DNA of 64,000 nt from Chitinophaga sp. LS1 (GTDB lineage: Bacteria > Bacteroidota > Bacteroidia > Chitinophagales > Chitinophagaceae): the NCBI RefSeq assembly GCF_034274695.1, contig NZ_CP128362.1, forward strand, positions 6,140,501 through 6,204,500, given 5' to 3'. The position numbers and the translations under genes were made by a program. Position 1 is the stretch's first letter. The number at the start of each line of letters is the position of its first letter. This document shows positions 18,973 through 28,275 of this stretch, in pieces. The notes below the pieces were generated by a model, which did no database searches, had not been told where the DNA came from, and worked only from the letters and a program-made list of their open reading frames with translations.

Positions 18973-19480
18973 GTTTGGTTAAAATTTAGTAGCGTTTTAC
19001 AATAGCCGACGTTTTTCTTAATAATACATTGTTTCGATTTTATGTGTCTCAATCGTCCCGGGCAAAAATAGGATACAAATTTGTTTTTCAACAAAAAAAA
19101 CAAATATAAAGTATTAAATAATTTATATTTATTAAATATACGTAACACTTTGAAGAAAAACAAGATGTACTTTAATCTTCCCCTCTATTTTTTTTGATTT
19201 AATTCCATGCTAAAAATGTTATCCATTTTAGCTGAGACACAGGGATCATTTTAACTGTTTCGACTTAGGATATGTGTGTAGTAATTCTTTATTTGAAGTT
19301 ATAAATTCCCCTTTTATAGAAAACACCATTGTTGTATAATTTGTTTTCTTTTTCTTTAATTAGTGTCACATTACGAATTTATATAGAGATAAAATTTAGC
19401 TATGTATTATACATCATTATTTATATGGTGTACTTCTTTCCTTATTTATTGTATTGCTCTTACCTGTATTATACTTACTA
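18973..19480. other. 508-base AT-rich intergenic region with candidate minus-strand promoter
   Basis: Very AT-rich spacer between two minus-strand genes. On the minus strand TATATTTG (CAAATATA at 19101-19108) matches the Bacteroidota -7 element TAnnTTTG and could drive the 1661-residue T9SS gene with a leader of about 120 bases. No clear terminator for the upstream deacetylase gene and no credible gene were seen. Confidence 0.45.
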
Positions 19481-20494
19481 TTACCGGCTGATCTGGTCCT
19501 TATTTGTCATCTGCTGAATTTTGTTCAATAGTAAGATCCCTTTTACAGCAGCATTGATACTTACGGTTGGCCTTTCACAATTAAAACGATGTAAGATCTT
19601 CGGATTGAAATCTTTCTTTTGATTGCCTGTACCAAAGATCACATCTATCGGATCAGGACCTTCTAATAATGTATTGAAAAATATCTTACTCACTCCCGCA
19701 TCTGTATGTGGAAATGCAAATGCTCTATAAGGTAGGTTAAAATGCTGTACAAGGAAGTCTACAGATTGTCGTGTCTGAAAGAGTTGTTCATCCAGTGTAA
19801 GCTGGTTATAATAAGGATGATCAATACTATGCCCACCAATTGCAAAACCCTGTTGTACCAGTGTGCCCACTTCATCCAGCGTAAGGAACGGCATTTCTTT
19901 CTCCAGATATTGTGCAAAGGAAATCTCTAATATCTTTCCTATTTCATCTGCCTGTCCCTTTGTGTTGTAAGTGATCTTTTTAATAGCTGGAATGAGTGAT
20001 GCTTCATCTGTTTGCAGATAAGCATACAATTGATCAAGCGTTGCCTTTGAATGATGTGTTGTTTGTAAACTTTCGATAATCAGGCTAAGCTTGAATTTAT
20101 AAAACAGACTTTTATTGTTAAGAAATGCACTATTCAGGAAAAATGCTGCTGGTGCGCCTTTGCGAAGCAACATAGGAGCGATGATATCTTTTACTTCACG
20201 TAGCCCATCGTCGAATGTGAGCAGGAAAGAACCGGAAGGCAATGCCTGTCCTGTTTTTAAAGCATGAATGATATCCTGTAAAGTAACCGGGGTAAATCGT
20301 CTGAGCAGGTAATCGAGATCTTTTTCAAATGCTTTGGTACCTTTCCAGGGATAGAGGTGCTTGATATGTGGAACAGGTGCGTCGCTCACCAGGTGATGAT
20401 AGGGAAGCAATAAACTATCCGGACGTCGTTGTTTCAATACGGCAAGGGGTAACAGTTGCGCAGCACTGTAAAATACATTTTTTACCAGGCTCAT
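19481..20494 (-). CDS. Polysaccharide deacetylase family protein (NodB/CE4)
   Basis: A 337-residue protein with the CE4 motifs TFDDG (catalytic and metal aspartates, near residue 98) and GGHSIDHPYY (metal-binding H-x3-H). A long insert (about 125-200) lies between motif 1 and motif 2. There is no clear signal peptide (MSLVKNVFYSAAQLLPLAVL is weakly hydrophobic). Such proteins in Bacteroidota are usually linked to surface polysaccharide or peptidoglycan deacetylation. It lies alone on the minus strand, so its substrate is unknown. Confidence 0.85.
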   Translation of the reverse strand: MSLVKNVFYSAAQLLPLAVLKQRRPDSLLLPYHHLVSDAPVPHIKHLYPWKGTKAFEKDLDYLLRRFTPVTLQDIIHALKTGQALPSGSFLLTFDDGLREVKDIIAPMLLRKGAPAAFFLNSAFLNNKSLFYKFKLSLIIESLQTTHHSKATLDQLYAYLQTDEASLIPAIKKITYNTKGQADEIGKILEISFAQYLEKEMPFLTLDEVGTLVQQGFAIGGHSIDHPYYNQLTLDEQLFQTRQSVDFLVQHFNLPYRAFAFPHTDAGVSKIFFNTLLEGPDPIDVIFGTGNQKKDFNPKILHRFNCERPTVSINAAVKGILLLNKIQQMTNKDQISR

Positions 20495-20548
20495 ATATTG
20501 TGTTAAATGTTCTTAAAGGTATGAATAATTTTTACTTGCGATAGAACC

Positions 20549-20629
20549 GGGGGCGTCCCGAAGCCATGTTTCTATTTTCAAACATAAGAACTCAAAACTT
20601 CGGGATGGCTCCTTTTTATTTGGGTACCT
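20549..20629 (-). repeat. Dispersed terminator-like repeat, copy 1
   Basis: About 80 bases whose reverse complement matches 26584-26675. It contains TCCCGAAG ... CTTCGGGA arms around an AT-rich middle and, at one end, the complement of AGGTACCCAAATAAAA. It lies in the 249-base spacer between the HxlR gene and the deacetylase gene, where a terminator for the former would be expected. Confidence 0.8.
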
Positions 20630-20743
20630 GATGGTGAGAATTCTCGTAACTGCAATTCTCATGGAGATCCTGTTACTTATGATACATTCCCGCTTCTTTT
20701 CGGACTGGCATGGCTTGCGGCCAGCTTTCCAAAAGTCACTATT

Positions 20744-21148
20744 TTATTGCATAGACATCACCTTCACCCTATGCTGCGTTCCCCACTCTGCCAATACCTG
20801 TATCACCGGCTTCAGCGAATCACTATACGCCGTCATCTCATACTTCCCCTCTTCCTCTTTCCGGATCAGCCCATTCATTTCCAGCTCATGCAACTCTCTC
20901 GACAACATTTTTGGCCCTATGCCCGCCAGCTCCCGCTGCAAATCCATAAAGCGCTTTCCTCCCATCGCCAGGCACCCCAGGATCGTCACTTTCCACTTAC
21001 CACCAATGATATCCAGGGTATCCTGAATAGCCAGCAATTGTCGCTTACAATCATAAATCTTTTCACCGGGACAAACCATATAGGAATTATTTTTTATTAT
21101 TTTCATTCCCTCCATGGAAGCACTTCCATAAAGGGTAGCTTTCACCAT
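20744..21148 (-). CDS. HxlR-family winged-helix transcriptional regulator
   Basis: A 134-residue protein with the HxlR signature: cysteine-containing N-terminus (MVCPGEKIYDC), GGKWKVTILGCLAMGGKRF (helix 1 and turn), RELAGIGPKMLSRELHELE (recognition helix) and GLIRK in the wing. HxlR/HypR regulators often sense electrophiles or disulfide stress via the N-terminal cysteine. It is divergent from a thioredoxin-reductase-like gene only 40 bases away, its likely target. An internal ATG 13 codons in (MKIIKNNSYMVCPG) is an alternative start. Confidence 0.88.
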   Translation of the reverse strand: MVKATLYGSASMEGMKIIKNNSYMVCPGEKIYDCKRQLLAIQDTLDIIGGKWKVTILGCLAMGGKRFMDLQRELAGIGPKMLSRELHELEMNGLIRKEEEGKYEMTAYSDSLKPVIQVLAEWGTQHRVKVMSMQ

Positions 21149-21165
21149 TGTAAAGTTAACCTATT

Positions 21166-21173
21166 TACTTTTG
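21166..21173 (+). promoter_or_regulatory. Candidate -7 element (TACTTTTG) for the flavoprotein gene
   Basis: TACTTTTG fits TAnnTTTG and lies 15 bases before the chosen ATG, in the short divergent spacer with the HxlR gene. A TTG at 21148-21150 is a possible -33 element but at a short spacing. Confidence 0.4.
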
Positions 21174-21188
21174 TACAAAATCATCAAT

Positions 21189-22094
21189 ATGGAATTTGAA
21201 GTTATCATCATCGGAGGAAGCTATGCAGGATTACAAGCCGGAATGACACTCGGCCGCGCACTTAGAAAGGTATTGATCATTGATAGCGGCAAACCCTGTA
21301 ATGCTCAAACGCCACATTCACATAATTTCTTAACGAGAGATGGAGAAACCCCAGCCGCCATTACAAAAGCAGCACTGGAACAACTCAAAGCATATACCAC
21401 CGTTCAGGTGCTCCATGGCAAAGCCACACTGGGAGAGAAAACCAACAACGGATTTTCTATTACCACGGAAGCAGGAGAAAAATTCACCTCAAAAAAACTC
21501 ATTATTACCACTGGTGTCAAAGACATCATGCCCGAAATTCCGGGTATAGCAGCATGCTGGGGAATTTCTGTCATTCACTGCCCCTATTGCCATGGTTATG
21601 AAGTAGCTAATCAGCCAACCGGTATTTTAGGCAATGGCGAAGGTGGTTTTGAAACAACAAAACTGATACAACACTGGACAAAAGACTTAACTTTGTTCAC
21701 GAACGGACCTATCACTATGACAGCTGAAATGGTGGCACAGATAAAGAAAAAGAACATCAATATCATTGAGACACCTGTAAAAGCCATTATTCATGACAAG
21801 GGACAATTAAATGCAGTGGAACTTACCGATGGTACCAAAGTATCGTTAAAAGCAGTCTATGCCCGTTTACCGTTTATACAGCACAGTGATATACCTGCGC
21901 AACTGGGATGTGAATTGACAGAAACAGGGCATATCAAAGTAGCTGATTTTGTAAAGACGACTGTTGAAGGCGTGTATGCCGCCGGGGATAATTGCAGTAT
22001 GATGCGTGGTGTGGCTAATGCAGTAGCAGTGGGATTGGCGGCGGCCGCGTTTGTGAACAGGGAAATGATCTGGGAAGAATTTGAAAATGCCTGA
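21189..22094 (+). CDS. NAD(P)/FAD-dependent oxidoreductase, thioredoxin-reductase-like
   Basis: About 301 residues. FAD-binding motif IIIGGSYAGLQAG at the start, HNFLTRDGE shortly after, redox-active CPYC in HCPYCHGYE, a degenerate NADP-binding GNGEGGFE, and the C-terminal FAD motif VYAAGDNC. This matches small thioredoxin-reductase-like flavoproteins often paired with HxlR or MarR regulators. The ATG at 21189 is preferred over the in-frame TTG at 21171 because it directly precedes the FAD motif and follows the promoter. The partner disulfide substrate is unknown. Confidence 0.87.
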   Translation: MEFEVIIIGGSYAGLQAGMTLGRALRKVLIIDSGKPCNAQTPHSHNFLTRDGETPAAITKAALEQLKAYTTVQVLHGKATLGEKTNNGFSITTEAGEKFTSKKLIITTGVKDIMPEIPGIAACWGISVIHCPYCHGYEVANQPTGILGNGEGGFETTKLIQHWTKDLTLFTNGPITMTAEMVAQIKKKNINIIETPVKAIIHDKGQLNAVELTDGTKVSLKAVYARLPFIQHSDIPAQLGCELTETGHIKVADFVKTTVEGVYAAGDNCSMMRGVANAVAVGLAAAAFVNREMIWEEFENA

Positions 22095-22221
22095 TACTGT
22101 TACAAACATCCGGGATGAACTCAGCCATTACATCCCCCCTCACCTGCCTTTAGTTTAATGACATTTGTCATTTATATATTATATTTCGCGGGGTAGATTT
22201 GATTCACAAATATTACCCCGC

Positions 22222-23004
22222 ATGAACCATACTGATATCATCAAACGCGTACACTGGAAAGACCTGCGCCATCTTTCCATCCCTGAAATGCTCATTGAAA
22301 ATAACCTGACGATCCCCTGGGCCCTTGCCTCGTGGGTATTAGCTTATTTTGGGTATTATATATGGGCTTTACCTTTTTCTGCTTTCTTTTTTCTCACTGC
22401 TTTAAGGCAGGTACACAATGGCTTCCACAACTCCTTAGGAACCAATAAATTCCTCACAGAATTCACCTTATTCTCCAACAGTGTATTGATGTGTGCGTCC
22501 ATGCATGCCGTCAAATTTAATCATATCCGTCACCACAAGTATTGTCTATCTGAAGAAGATTACGAAGGGAAATCAGCGGGCATGAGCTGGTATGGCGCCA
22601 TCCTTTATGGCCCCCTGCATATGTTCCTTATTCACAAAGTCACCTGGCAAAAAGGGAACCGGACCTACAGGAACCACCTGGTTGCCGAATTATTGGCCGT
22701 TATCGCCTTCGTAAGCGCGGTATTTTACTTCCAGGTACCCTTCTTAGTGTATCATGTAATTGTGATGGTAATTGGGGAGCTTTTGATGGCTTTCTTCGCG
22801 GTATGGACTGTGCACCATGATACCGAAGCGCATCCTGAAATAGCGAGAACGCAGAGAGGGAGCTGGAAGAATAAGATTACGTTTAGTATGTTCTATCATC
22901 TGGAACATCACCTGTTTCCGGCAGTGCCAACAATAAAACTGCCTGAGCTCGCAAAAAGGATCGATCAGGTTTTACCTGAATTAGAGAAAAAACAAACTTT
23001 TTAG
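22222..23004 (+). CDS. Membrane fatty-acid desaturase family protein
   Basis: About 260 residues with the three histidine boxes of the membrane di-iron desaturase/hydroxylase family: HNGFHN, HIRHHKY and HLEHHLFP, plus an extra VHHDTEAH. About four hydrophobic segments are present. The ATG at 22222 was chosen because the preceding in-frame residues are not hydrophobic or conserved and the HTDIIKRVHWKDLRHLS segment looks like the native N-terminus. It could be a lipid desaturase or a carotenoid ketolase/hydroxylase-like enzyme; the substrate is not decided by the motifs. Confidence 0.82.
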   Translation: MNHTDIIKRVHWKDLRHLSIPEMLIENNLTIPWALASWVLAYFGYYIWALPFSAFFFLTALRQVHNGFHNSLGTNKFLTEFTLFSNSVLMCASMHAVKFNHIRHHKYCLSEEDYEGKSAGMSWYGAILYGPLHMFLIHKVTWQKGNRTYRNHLVAELLAVIAFVSAVFYFQVPFLVYHVIVMVIGELLMAFFAVWTVHHDTEAHPEIARTQRGSWKNKITFSMFYHLEHHLFPAVPTIKLPELAKRIDQVLPELEKKQTF

Positions 23005-23021
23005 AAGCCGGCCACTAATAT

Positions 23022-23102
23022 ACTGGTACCTGCCAGCTGGCCGCAAAAGAACTGGCACACTCTGCCTGCCATAAATGAACCGGCACCTTCCAGCCGGCCG
23101 CA
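23022..23102 (+). repeat. Two GC-rich direct repeats after the desaturase gene
   Basis: A 24-base unit at 23022-23045 recurs at 23079-23102 (20 of 24 bases match, period 57); each contains the palindrome-like CCAGCYGGCCGCA. It lies between the desaturase stop and the shared terminator. Confidence 0.6.
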
Positions 23103-23116
23103 GGGCTACCCGCATA

Positions 23117-23153
23117 AAAAAACCGCTTTCACCTATGGTGAAAGCGGTTTTTT
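23117..23153. terminator. Bidirectional terminator between desaturase and metK
   Basis: A perfect stem AAAAAACCGCTTTCACC / GGTGAAAGCGGTTTTTT with a 3-base loop, flanked by A and T tracts, between convergent genes. Confidence 0.9.
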
Positions 23154-23168
23154 ATCTATTTAAATCAA

Positions 23169-24422
23169 TTACAGGCTAAATGCTGCCTTCACCTTATCCA
23201 CATAATCCAGCTTCTCCCATGTAAACAACTCCACTTCTACACTCTTCTCATGCTTCTTACCCTTATTGAATACCTTGGTCACCACCTTGCTCTCCCGACC
23301 CATATGACCATAAGCAGCAGTATCGCTATAAATAGGATTACGCAGTTTTAAACGCTGCTCGATCGCATAAGGACGCAGGTCAAAGATCTCTTCCACCTTA
23401 CGTGCAATCTCACCATCAGTCATCTCCACCTTGGCAGTACCACGAGTATCGATGAACAAACCACAAGGTTTAGCCACACCAATCGCATAAGACACCTGTA
23501 CCAGCACCTCATCTGCCAGACCTGCAGCAACCAGGTTCTTAGCAATGTGACGGGTAGCATAAGCAGCAGAACGGTCTACTTTGGAAGGATCTTTACCAGA
23601 AAACGCACCACCACCGTGTGCGCCTTTACCACCATAAGTATCCACGATGATCTTACGGCCTGTCAGACCAGTATCACCATGAGGACCACCGATTACGAAT
23701 TTACCGGTTGGGTTGATGTGGTAAGTAATTTTATCATTGAACAGCGCTGCCAGTTCTGGCTTCAGCTGTGCTTTTACACGGGGAATAACGATATTGATCA
23801 TGTCTTCCTTGATCTTAGCCAGCATCTTTGCTTCGGCATCGAAATCATCGTGCTGTGTAGAGATCACGATTGTATCGATACGTACAGGCTTGTTATCGTC
23901 AGAATACTCGATCGTCACCTGTGACTTTGCATCCGGACGCAGGTAAGTGATCTCTTTGTTTTCGCGACGGATCGCAGCCAGTTCGATCAGCAGTTTGTGC
24001 GCCAGATCCAGTGCCAGTGGCATATAGTTATCGGTCTCCTTGGTAGCGTAACCGAACATCATACCCTGGTCGCCAGCACCCTGCTCTTCCGGGCTCTTGC
24101 GCTCTACACCCTGGTTGATATCTGGAGACTGCTCATGGATGGCAGAGAAGATACCGCAGGAGTTAGCCTCGAACATGTATTCACTTTTGGTATACCCTAT
24201 CTTGCGAATTACCTCACGCGCAATTTCCTGCACATCCAGGTAAGCTTCGGATTTAACTTCTCCAGCCAGTACCACCTGACCGGTAGTCACCAATGTCTCA
24301 CAAGCAACTTTGGAAGTCGCATCATAGGCTAAGAAATTATCTATCAATGCATCTGATATCTGATCGGCAACTTTATCCGGATGTCCTTCGGATACTGATT
24401 CTGAGGTAAATAAATAAGGCAT
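23169..24422 (-). CDS. metK: S-adenosylmethionine synthetase
   Basis: 417 residues. It makes S-adenosylmethionine from methionine and ATP. Motifs: [20 protein letters not shown] at the N-terminus (methionine/ATP site), [13 protein letters not shown] (signature 1), [20 protein letters not shown] and [19 protein letters not shown] (phosphate-binding loop and signature 2). It is slightly longer than the E. coli enzyme, as usual in Bacteroidota. It is monocistronic with terminators on both sides and a roughly 300-base leader/spacer upstream that could carry regulation. Confidence 0.97.
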   Translation of the reverse strand: MPYLFTSESVSEGHPDKVADQISDALIDNFLAYDATSKVACETLVTTGQVVLAGEVKSEAYLDVQEIAREVIRKIGYTKSEYMFEANSCGIFSAIHEQSPDINQGVERKSPEEQGAGDQGMMFGYATKETDNYMPLALDLAHKLLIELAAIRRENKEITYLRPDAKSQVTIEYSDDNKPVRIDTIVISTQHDDFDAEAKMLAKIKEDMINIVIPRVKAQLKPELAALFNDKITYHINPTGKFVIGGPHGDTGLTGRKIIVDTYGGKGAHGGGAFSGKDPSKVDRSAAYATRHIAKNLVAAGLADEVLVQVSYAIGVAKPCGLFIDTRGTAKVEMTDGEIARKVEEIFDLRPYAIEQRLKLRNPIYSDTAAYGHMGRESKVVTKVFNKGKKHEKSVEVELFTWEKLDYVDKVKAAFSL

Positions 24423-24731
24423 AAAATAATTGAATTTCGGCTTTAAGATTAGTAAATCTAGTACAATTTACCATATTTTAGTCATTTGGTGGTATGCCTA
24501 ATGGTAAACTGGGGCAAAAATAAGTCATTTGACTATATTCCAGTATTTTGATAGGGAAAATATTCGTTAAAGGGGCGGGAAATTGATAAACCCCCCAAAA
24601 GCGTAGTCTCAAAAATAAAATTAAGGTTGGAGATTCGGGGGCAACAACAGTTCGTCTCTGGCAGGGTCAGCATGAAAAGGGGGTGTATCAAAAGTATGAT
24701 ACCCCCCCTTTTTCAAATTCGATTAAATGCT
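24423..24731. other. 309-base spacer upstream of metK with an inverted repeat
   Basis: The region holds an 8-bp inverted repeat (TTTACCAT at 24467-24474 and ATGGTAAA at 24501-24508, 26-base loop) about 45 bases before the metK start, and the terminator of the next gene. No known SAM riboswitch class was recognised by eye. Confidence 0.4.
24676..24712 (-). terminator. Terminator of the GT5-like gene
   Basis: A strong hairpin AAAGGGGGTGTATCA / TGATACCCCCCCTTT lies 20-56 bases after the stop codon of the minus-strand GT5-like gene. Confidence 0.85.
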
Positions 24732-25550
24732 TTATTTACCAAGCAACTGTGAGTACAGCTGCAGATAATCTGCTAAATCTTCATTTTCTTTCTTGTATGG
24801 CAGGATAATCTTACCCTTTTCGGCCTTCAGTTCATCCACCACTTTCTTATCGATCTTTTCGCCAGCCATTATTACCGCATCTGCATATTTTGCAGCGCCT
24901 CTGTTCAGGGCTGTATTTGTACCTTCTTTGTACAGTTCAATGTCTTTTTCCTTGATCTGATTGCTGATGGTCGCCTTTTTAACAAAGCCCGCACCCAGGT
25001 TATCTTCAAAAGAATTGGGTTCTAAAGAGTAAACCACCTTGGAATGTGCGAATACAGGCTCCTTCTTATAGGCAGTCTTCAGGTACAGAGGGATCAGTGA
25101 TGTCATCCAACCGCTACAGTGGATGATGTCAGGAGGCCAACCGAACTTTTTCACCGTTTCCAATGCTCCTTTACAGAAAAATACAGCACGCGCAGCGTTG
25201 TCATCATAGAACTGATCATTCTCGTCCGTAAATAACGCTTTTCGCTTAAAGTAATCCTCATTGTCAAGGAAATACACCTGCAAACGGGCATTTGGCAACG
25301 AAGCCACCTTGATAATCAGTGGATAATCATCTCCTTCAATCACGATGTTAATGCCAGACAATCGTACCACCTCATGCAGTCGGTGCCTTCTCTCGTTGAT
25401 AATGCCAAAACGGGGCATGATCACCCGCACTTCCAGCCCTGACTCGTTGGACTTAATTGCCATCTTATTGACCATAGCCGCATAATCTGTGAGTTCCAGA
25501 TAAGGCGACATCTCCTGAGCAATAAAAAGAATTCGTTTCTTTGTGGACAT
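24732..25550 (-). CDS. Short glycogen/starch synthase-like protein (GT5 N-terminal domain only)
   Basis: 272 residues. The N-terminus KRILFIAQEMSPYLELTDYA matches the start of GT5 glycogen synthases, followed by GLEVRVIMPRFG and PPDIIHCSGWMTSLIPLYLK. The second GT-B half with the nucleotide-sugar site is absent; full GT5 enzymes are about 480 residues. In Bacteroidota this short form commonly sits divergent from panC, as here. It lacks the K-x-G-G-L ADP-glucose loop of bacterial GlgA at the N-terminus. It is either a regulatory or binding half-enzyme or a divergent transferase; catalytic activity is doubtful. Confidence 0.8.
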   Translation of the reverse strand: MSTKKRILFIAQEMSPYLELTDYAAMVNKMAIKSNESGLEVRVIMPRFGIINERRHRLHEVVRLSGINIVIEGDDYPLIIKVASLPNARLQVYFLDNEDYFKRKALFTDENDQFYDDNAARAVFFCKGALETVKKFGWPPDIIHCSGWMTSLIPLYLKTAYKKEPVFAHSKVVYSLEPNSFEDNLGAGFVKKATISNQIKEKDIELYKEGTNTALNRGAAKYADAVIMAGEKIDKKVVDELKAEKGKIILPYKKENEDLADYLQLYSQLLGK

Positions 25551-25659
25551 CTAATGCTGATATTAATGCAGTAAATTTAAATTTGGTTTGCAAAATTACG
25601 GATTTTTACCGGAAGAAAAGACAATTTGGCACTTTTAACATCCTTTTAAGCAATAAATT

Positions 25660-26514
25660 ATGTATTTATTCAAACGGAAAGACGAACTGGAAAGGCATTT
25701 AACGACAGCCCGGCATGCAGGAAAACACATTGGTTTTGTGCCAACTATGGGCGCTTTGCACCGGGGACACATCTCCCTGATCAATGCTGCAAAAGAAAAT
25801 TCTGACCTGGTGGTTTGTAGCATCTTTGTAAATCCCACACAGTTCAATGATCCAAAAGATTTCGAAAAATACCCTGTCACCATCGACCAGGATGTACAGC
25901 TACTGACAGAAGCAGGGTGTGATGTATTGTTCCTGCCATCTGTGCAGGAAATGTACCCGGAGGGGCTGACTGCCAAAATGCATTACGACTTTGGTACGCT
26001 GGAAACGGTGCTGGAAGGCGCAGCAAGGCCCGGGCACTTTCAGGGAGTAGGGCAGATAGTACATCAGTTGCTGAACCTGGTGCAGCCGGACAAATTATTT
26101 ATGGGACAGAAAGATCTGCAGCAGTGTCTGATTATAAACCGATTGCTAAAGATTATTGATTCGCATGTGGAATTGGTGATCTGTCCTACACAAAGGGAAA
26201 ATGATGGGTTGGCAATGAGTAGCCGGAACATGCGGTTAAATACGACTGAAAGGGTCAATGCCCTCCATTTATACCAGGGGTTGTCTTATATCAAGCATCA
26301 CTATAAGAAGGAAGGCTTTAAAGAGATGAAGGAAAAAGCTGTCAATGAACTGAAAACCAGTGGGTTTGAAGTGGATTATGTGGAACTGATCAGTATACTG
26401 GAAGACGGGTCCGTGATATTTCCGGAAACGGCGGCAACGACCCCTTTGTATGCAGTAGTGGCTGCGAAGGAAGTGAGTAGCGGGGTAAGGTTGATAGATA
26501 ATATCATGTTATAA
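25660..26514 (+). CDS. panC: Pantothenate synthetase
   Basis: 284 residues. It ligates pantoate and beta-alanine with ATP to form pantothenate. Motifs: FVPTMGALHRGHISLI (HIGH-like ATP site), VVCSIFVNPTQFNDPKDFEKYP (pantoate site), GQKDLQQ and a KMSKS-like MSSRN. It is divergent from the GT5-like gene and followed by panD after a spacer with its own repeat/terminator and promoter, so panC and panD may be separate units. panB lies 5 kb downstream. Confidence 0.97.
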   Translation: MYLFKRKDELERHLTTARHAGKHIGFVPTMGALHRGHISLINAAKENSDLVVCSIFVNPTQFNDPKDFEKYPVTIDQDVQLLTEAGCDVLFLPSVQEMYPEGLTAKMHYDFGTLETVLEGAARPGHFQGVGQIVHQLLNLVQPDKLFMGQKDLQQCLIINRLLKIIDSHVELVICPTQRENDGLAMSSRNMRLNTTERVNALHLYQGLSYIKHHYKKEGFKEMKEKAVNELKTSGFEVDYVELISILEDGSVIFPETAATTPLYAVVAAKEVSSGVRLIDNIML

Positions 26515-26583
26515 ATGGAAGGGGGATGTATCATAAGCAACTGGAAGGGCCATGAGAATTGTATGTACGAAAAATCACTCCAC

Positions 26584-26675
26584 CAGGTACCCAAATAAAA
26601 AGGGGCTGTCCCGAAGTTTTGAGTTCTTATGTTTGAAAAAGGAAACATGGCTTCGATACGCCCCCCTTTCATCAG
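26584..26675 (+). repeat. Dispersed terminator-like repeat, copy 2
   Basis: About 90 bases between panC and panD, matching copy 1 (20549-20629) in inverted orientation. AGGTACCCAAATAAAA precedes AAGGGGCTGTCCCGAAG, with a complementary arm CTTCGATACGCCCCCCTT after an AT-rich loop. It likely ends panC transcription. Confidence 0.8.
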
Positions 26676-26700
26676 TTCCCTACATGAGACTGATCACCTT

Positions 26701-26732
26701 TTGTCACATTCATTTATTTTACCTTAACTTTG
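26701..26732 (+). promoter_or_regulatory. Bacteroidota-type promoter for panD
   Basis: TTG at 26701-26703 (in TTTTG) and TAACTTTG at 26725-26732, 21 bases apart, fit the -33 TTTG / -7 TAnnTTTG consensus; panD starts 22 bases later. This is the best-formed promoter in the window. Confidence 0.65.
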
Positions 26733-26754
26733 CAGCCGCACGCAGAATTACGTT

Positions 26755-27099
26755 ATGCAGATTGAAGTATTAAAGTGTAAAATACACCGCGCAGTTATCA
26801 CGGAAGCCAACTTACAATACGTAGGTAGCATCACCATCGATGAAGATCTGATGGATGCGGCCGGCCTGATCGAATATGAAAAGGTTCAGGTAGTCAACGT
26901 GAATAATGGCGAACGCCTGGAAACCTACGTTATCAAAGGAAAACGTGGTTCAGGGCTGATATGTATGAATGGCCCGGCAGCTCGTCTCTGTGCTGTAGGT
27001 GATGTAGTTATCATCATCTCTTATTGTACAATGGACTTCGAAGAAGCCAAAAAACATACACCGATCGCTGTTTTTCCAAAAGAAAATAATAAATTGTAA
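26755..27099 (+). CDS. panD: Aspartate 1-decarboxylase proenzyme
   Basis: 114 residues. It makes beta-alanine from aspartate for pantothenate. The self-cleavage site is visible as Gly24-Ser25 in YVGSITID; the new N-terminal serine becomes the pyruvoyl group. KIHRA near the N-terminus, [11 protein letters not shown] and NGPAARL are the family motifs. Length is typical. It is followed at 25 bases by a YbhN-like gene. Confidence 0.97.
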   Translation: MQIEVLKCKIHRAVITEANLQYVGSITIDEDLMDAAGLIEYEKVQVVNVNNGERLETYVIKGKRGSGLICMNGPAARLCAVGDVVIIISYCTMDFEEAKKHTPIAVFPKENNKL

Positions 27100-27124
27100 G
27101 TGTAACCCCTAAATCTGACTTTCT

Positions 27125-28141
27125 ATGCCTAAATCGCTCAGAACTATTATCAATTTTGCAATATTTTTAGCGATAGGTTTAGGTTTGATCTGGTTGGTTA
27201 CGCACAATCTAACTGCACAGGAAAAGGAAGATATCATCCGTAGCTTCCGAAAAGCCAATTACTGGCTTATAATACCCGTTATTTTTGTTGGTATAGCAAG
27301 TCACTGGTTCCGCGCCGTACGCTGGAAATTACTCATGGAACCGCTGGGTTATCATCCCAGTACCCTGAATACTTTCTTTGCCGTCATGGTCGGCTACCTG
27401 ACTAACCTTGCCATTCCCCGCCTGGGAGAAGTAACCCGTTGTGGCATCGTGGCCAAATACGAAAACATCCCTGCAGAGAAACTGGTAGGTACCATGATCG
27501 CAGAAAGAGCGGTCGATATGCTGGTGCTCATGCTACTCATGCTCGTAACGGTGTTATTACAGCTGGATACAGTCGGGGTTTTCTTCACCCAACACATATG
27601 GGTACCTTTACAGACCAAACTGGGTAATGCCGGTGGTAGCCGCACCTGGATACTGGCAGGCATTGTCATCGTACTGGTTGTACTGGGTATTATCGCCTTC
27701 CGGATCATCGCCCGTTCCAAAGTGGGCGATAAGGTCAAAAAGATCTTCAGAGGCGTATGGGAAGGTGTTCTTTCCATTGGCCAAATGCAGAAAAAAGGCT
27801 GGTTCATATTTCACTCCCTCTTTATATGGGTATTGTACTTTATCATGATGTACCTGGGCTTCCTATGTATGGACGAAACCAGGGCACTGGGTGTAGGCGC
27901 CGCCCTTTCTGTGCTGTGCTTTGGTAGTATCGGTATGATCGCCACCCAGGGCGGTATTGGTGCTTACCAGATCTTAGTACAGCAAACCCTCCTCTTATAT
28001 GGCATCCATGCCACTACCGGCTATGCTTTTGGCTGGATCGTATGGCTGGCACAGACCCTGATGGTAATTGTAATCGGCTTCGCCAGCATGATTGCCCTCC
28101 CGATCTATAACAAAGGAAACCGCACACCTGTAGCTGAGTAA
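27125..28141 (+). CDS. YbhN/AglD-like membrane protein (lysylphosphatidylglycerol synthase TM region)
   Basis: 338 residues with about 7-8 hydrophobic segments. Characteristic stretches are HWFRAVRWKLLMEPLGY, the conserved LTNLAIPRLGEVTRCGI, GTMIAERAVDMLVL and the C-terminal GGIGAYQILVQ. The family (UPF0104) is a lipid or oligoprenyl-related membrane protein of uncertain reaction. It is probably co-transcribed with panD, but no functional link is known. Confidence 0.85.
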   Translation: MPKSLRTIINFAIFLAIGLGLIWLVTHNLTAQEKEDIIRSFRKANYWLIIPVIFVGIASHWFRAVRWKLLMEPLGYHPSTLNTFFAVMVGYLTNLAIPRLGEVTRCGIVAKYENIPAEKLVGTMIAERAVDMLVLMLLMLVTVLLQLDTVGVFFTQHIWVPLQTKLGNAGGSRTWILAGIVIVLVVLGIIAFRIIARSKVGDKVKKIFRGVWEGVLSIGQMQKKGWFIFHSLFIWVLYFIMMYLGFLCMDETRALGVGAALSVLCFGSIGMIATQGGIGAYQILVQQTLLLYGIHATTGYAFGWIVWLAQTLMVIVIGFASMIALPIYNKGNRTPVAE

Positions 28142-28275
28142 TCATCCATAATTCCTTATCTTTAAGTATTATATCATAAATTTAACATTGGATTTTCCCC
28201 AAAATCTGGTATTGTTGTGATTATGGTTATATCATCATATAACCCACACCGTTAATTTGTAATTTGCCCTTTAAG

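Noticed and set aside
19329..19517. 62-codon frame rich in Tyr/Phe/Ile in the AT-rich spacer
   Set aside because: Composition simply reflects AT-rich DNA; no start context or neighbour support, and it overlaps the deacetylase 3' end.
24423..24550. SAM riboswitch upstream of metK
   Set aside because: Only one weak inverted repeat is seen; none of the conserved cores of known SAM riboswitches could be recognised.
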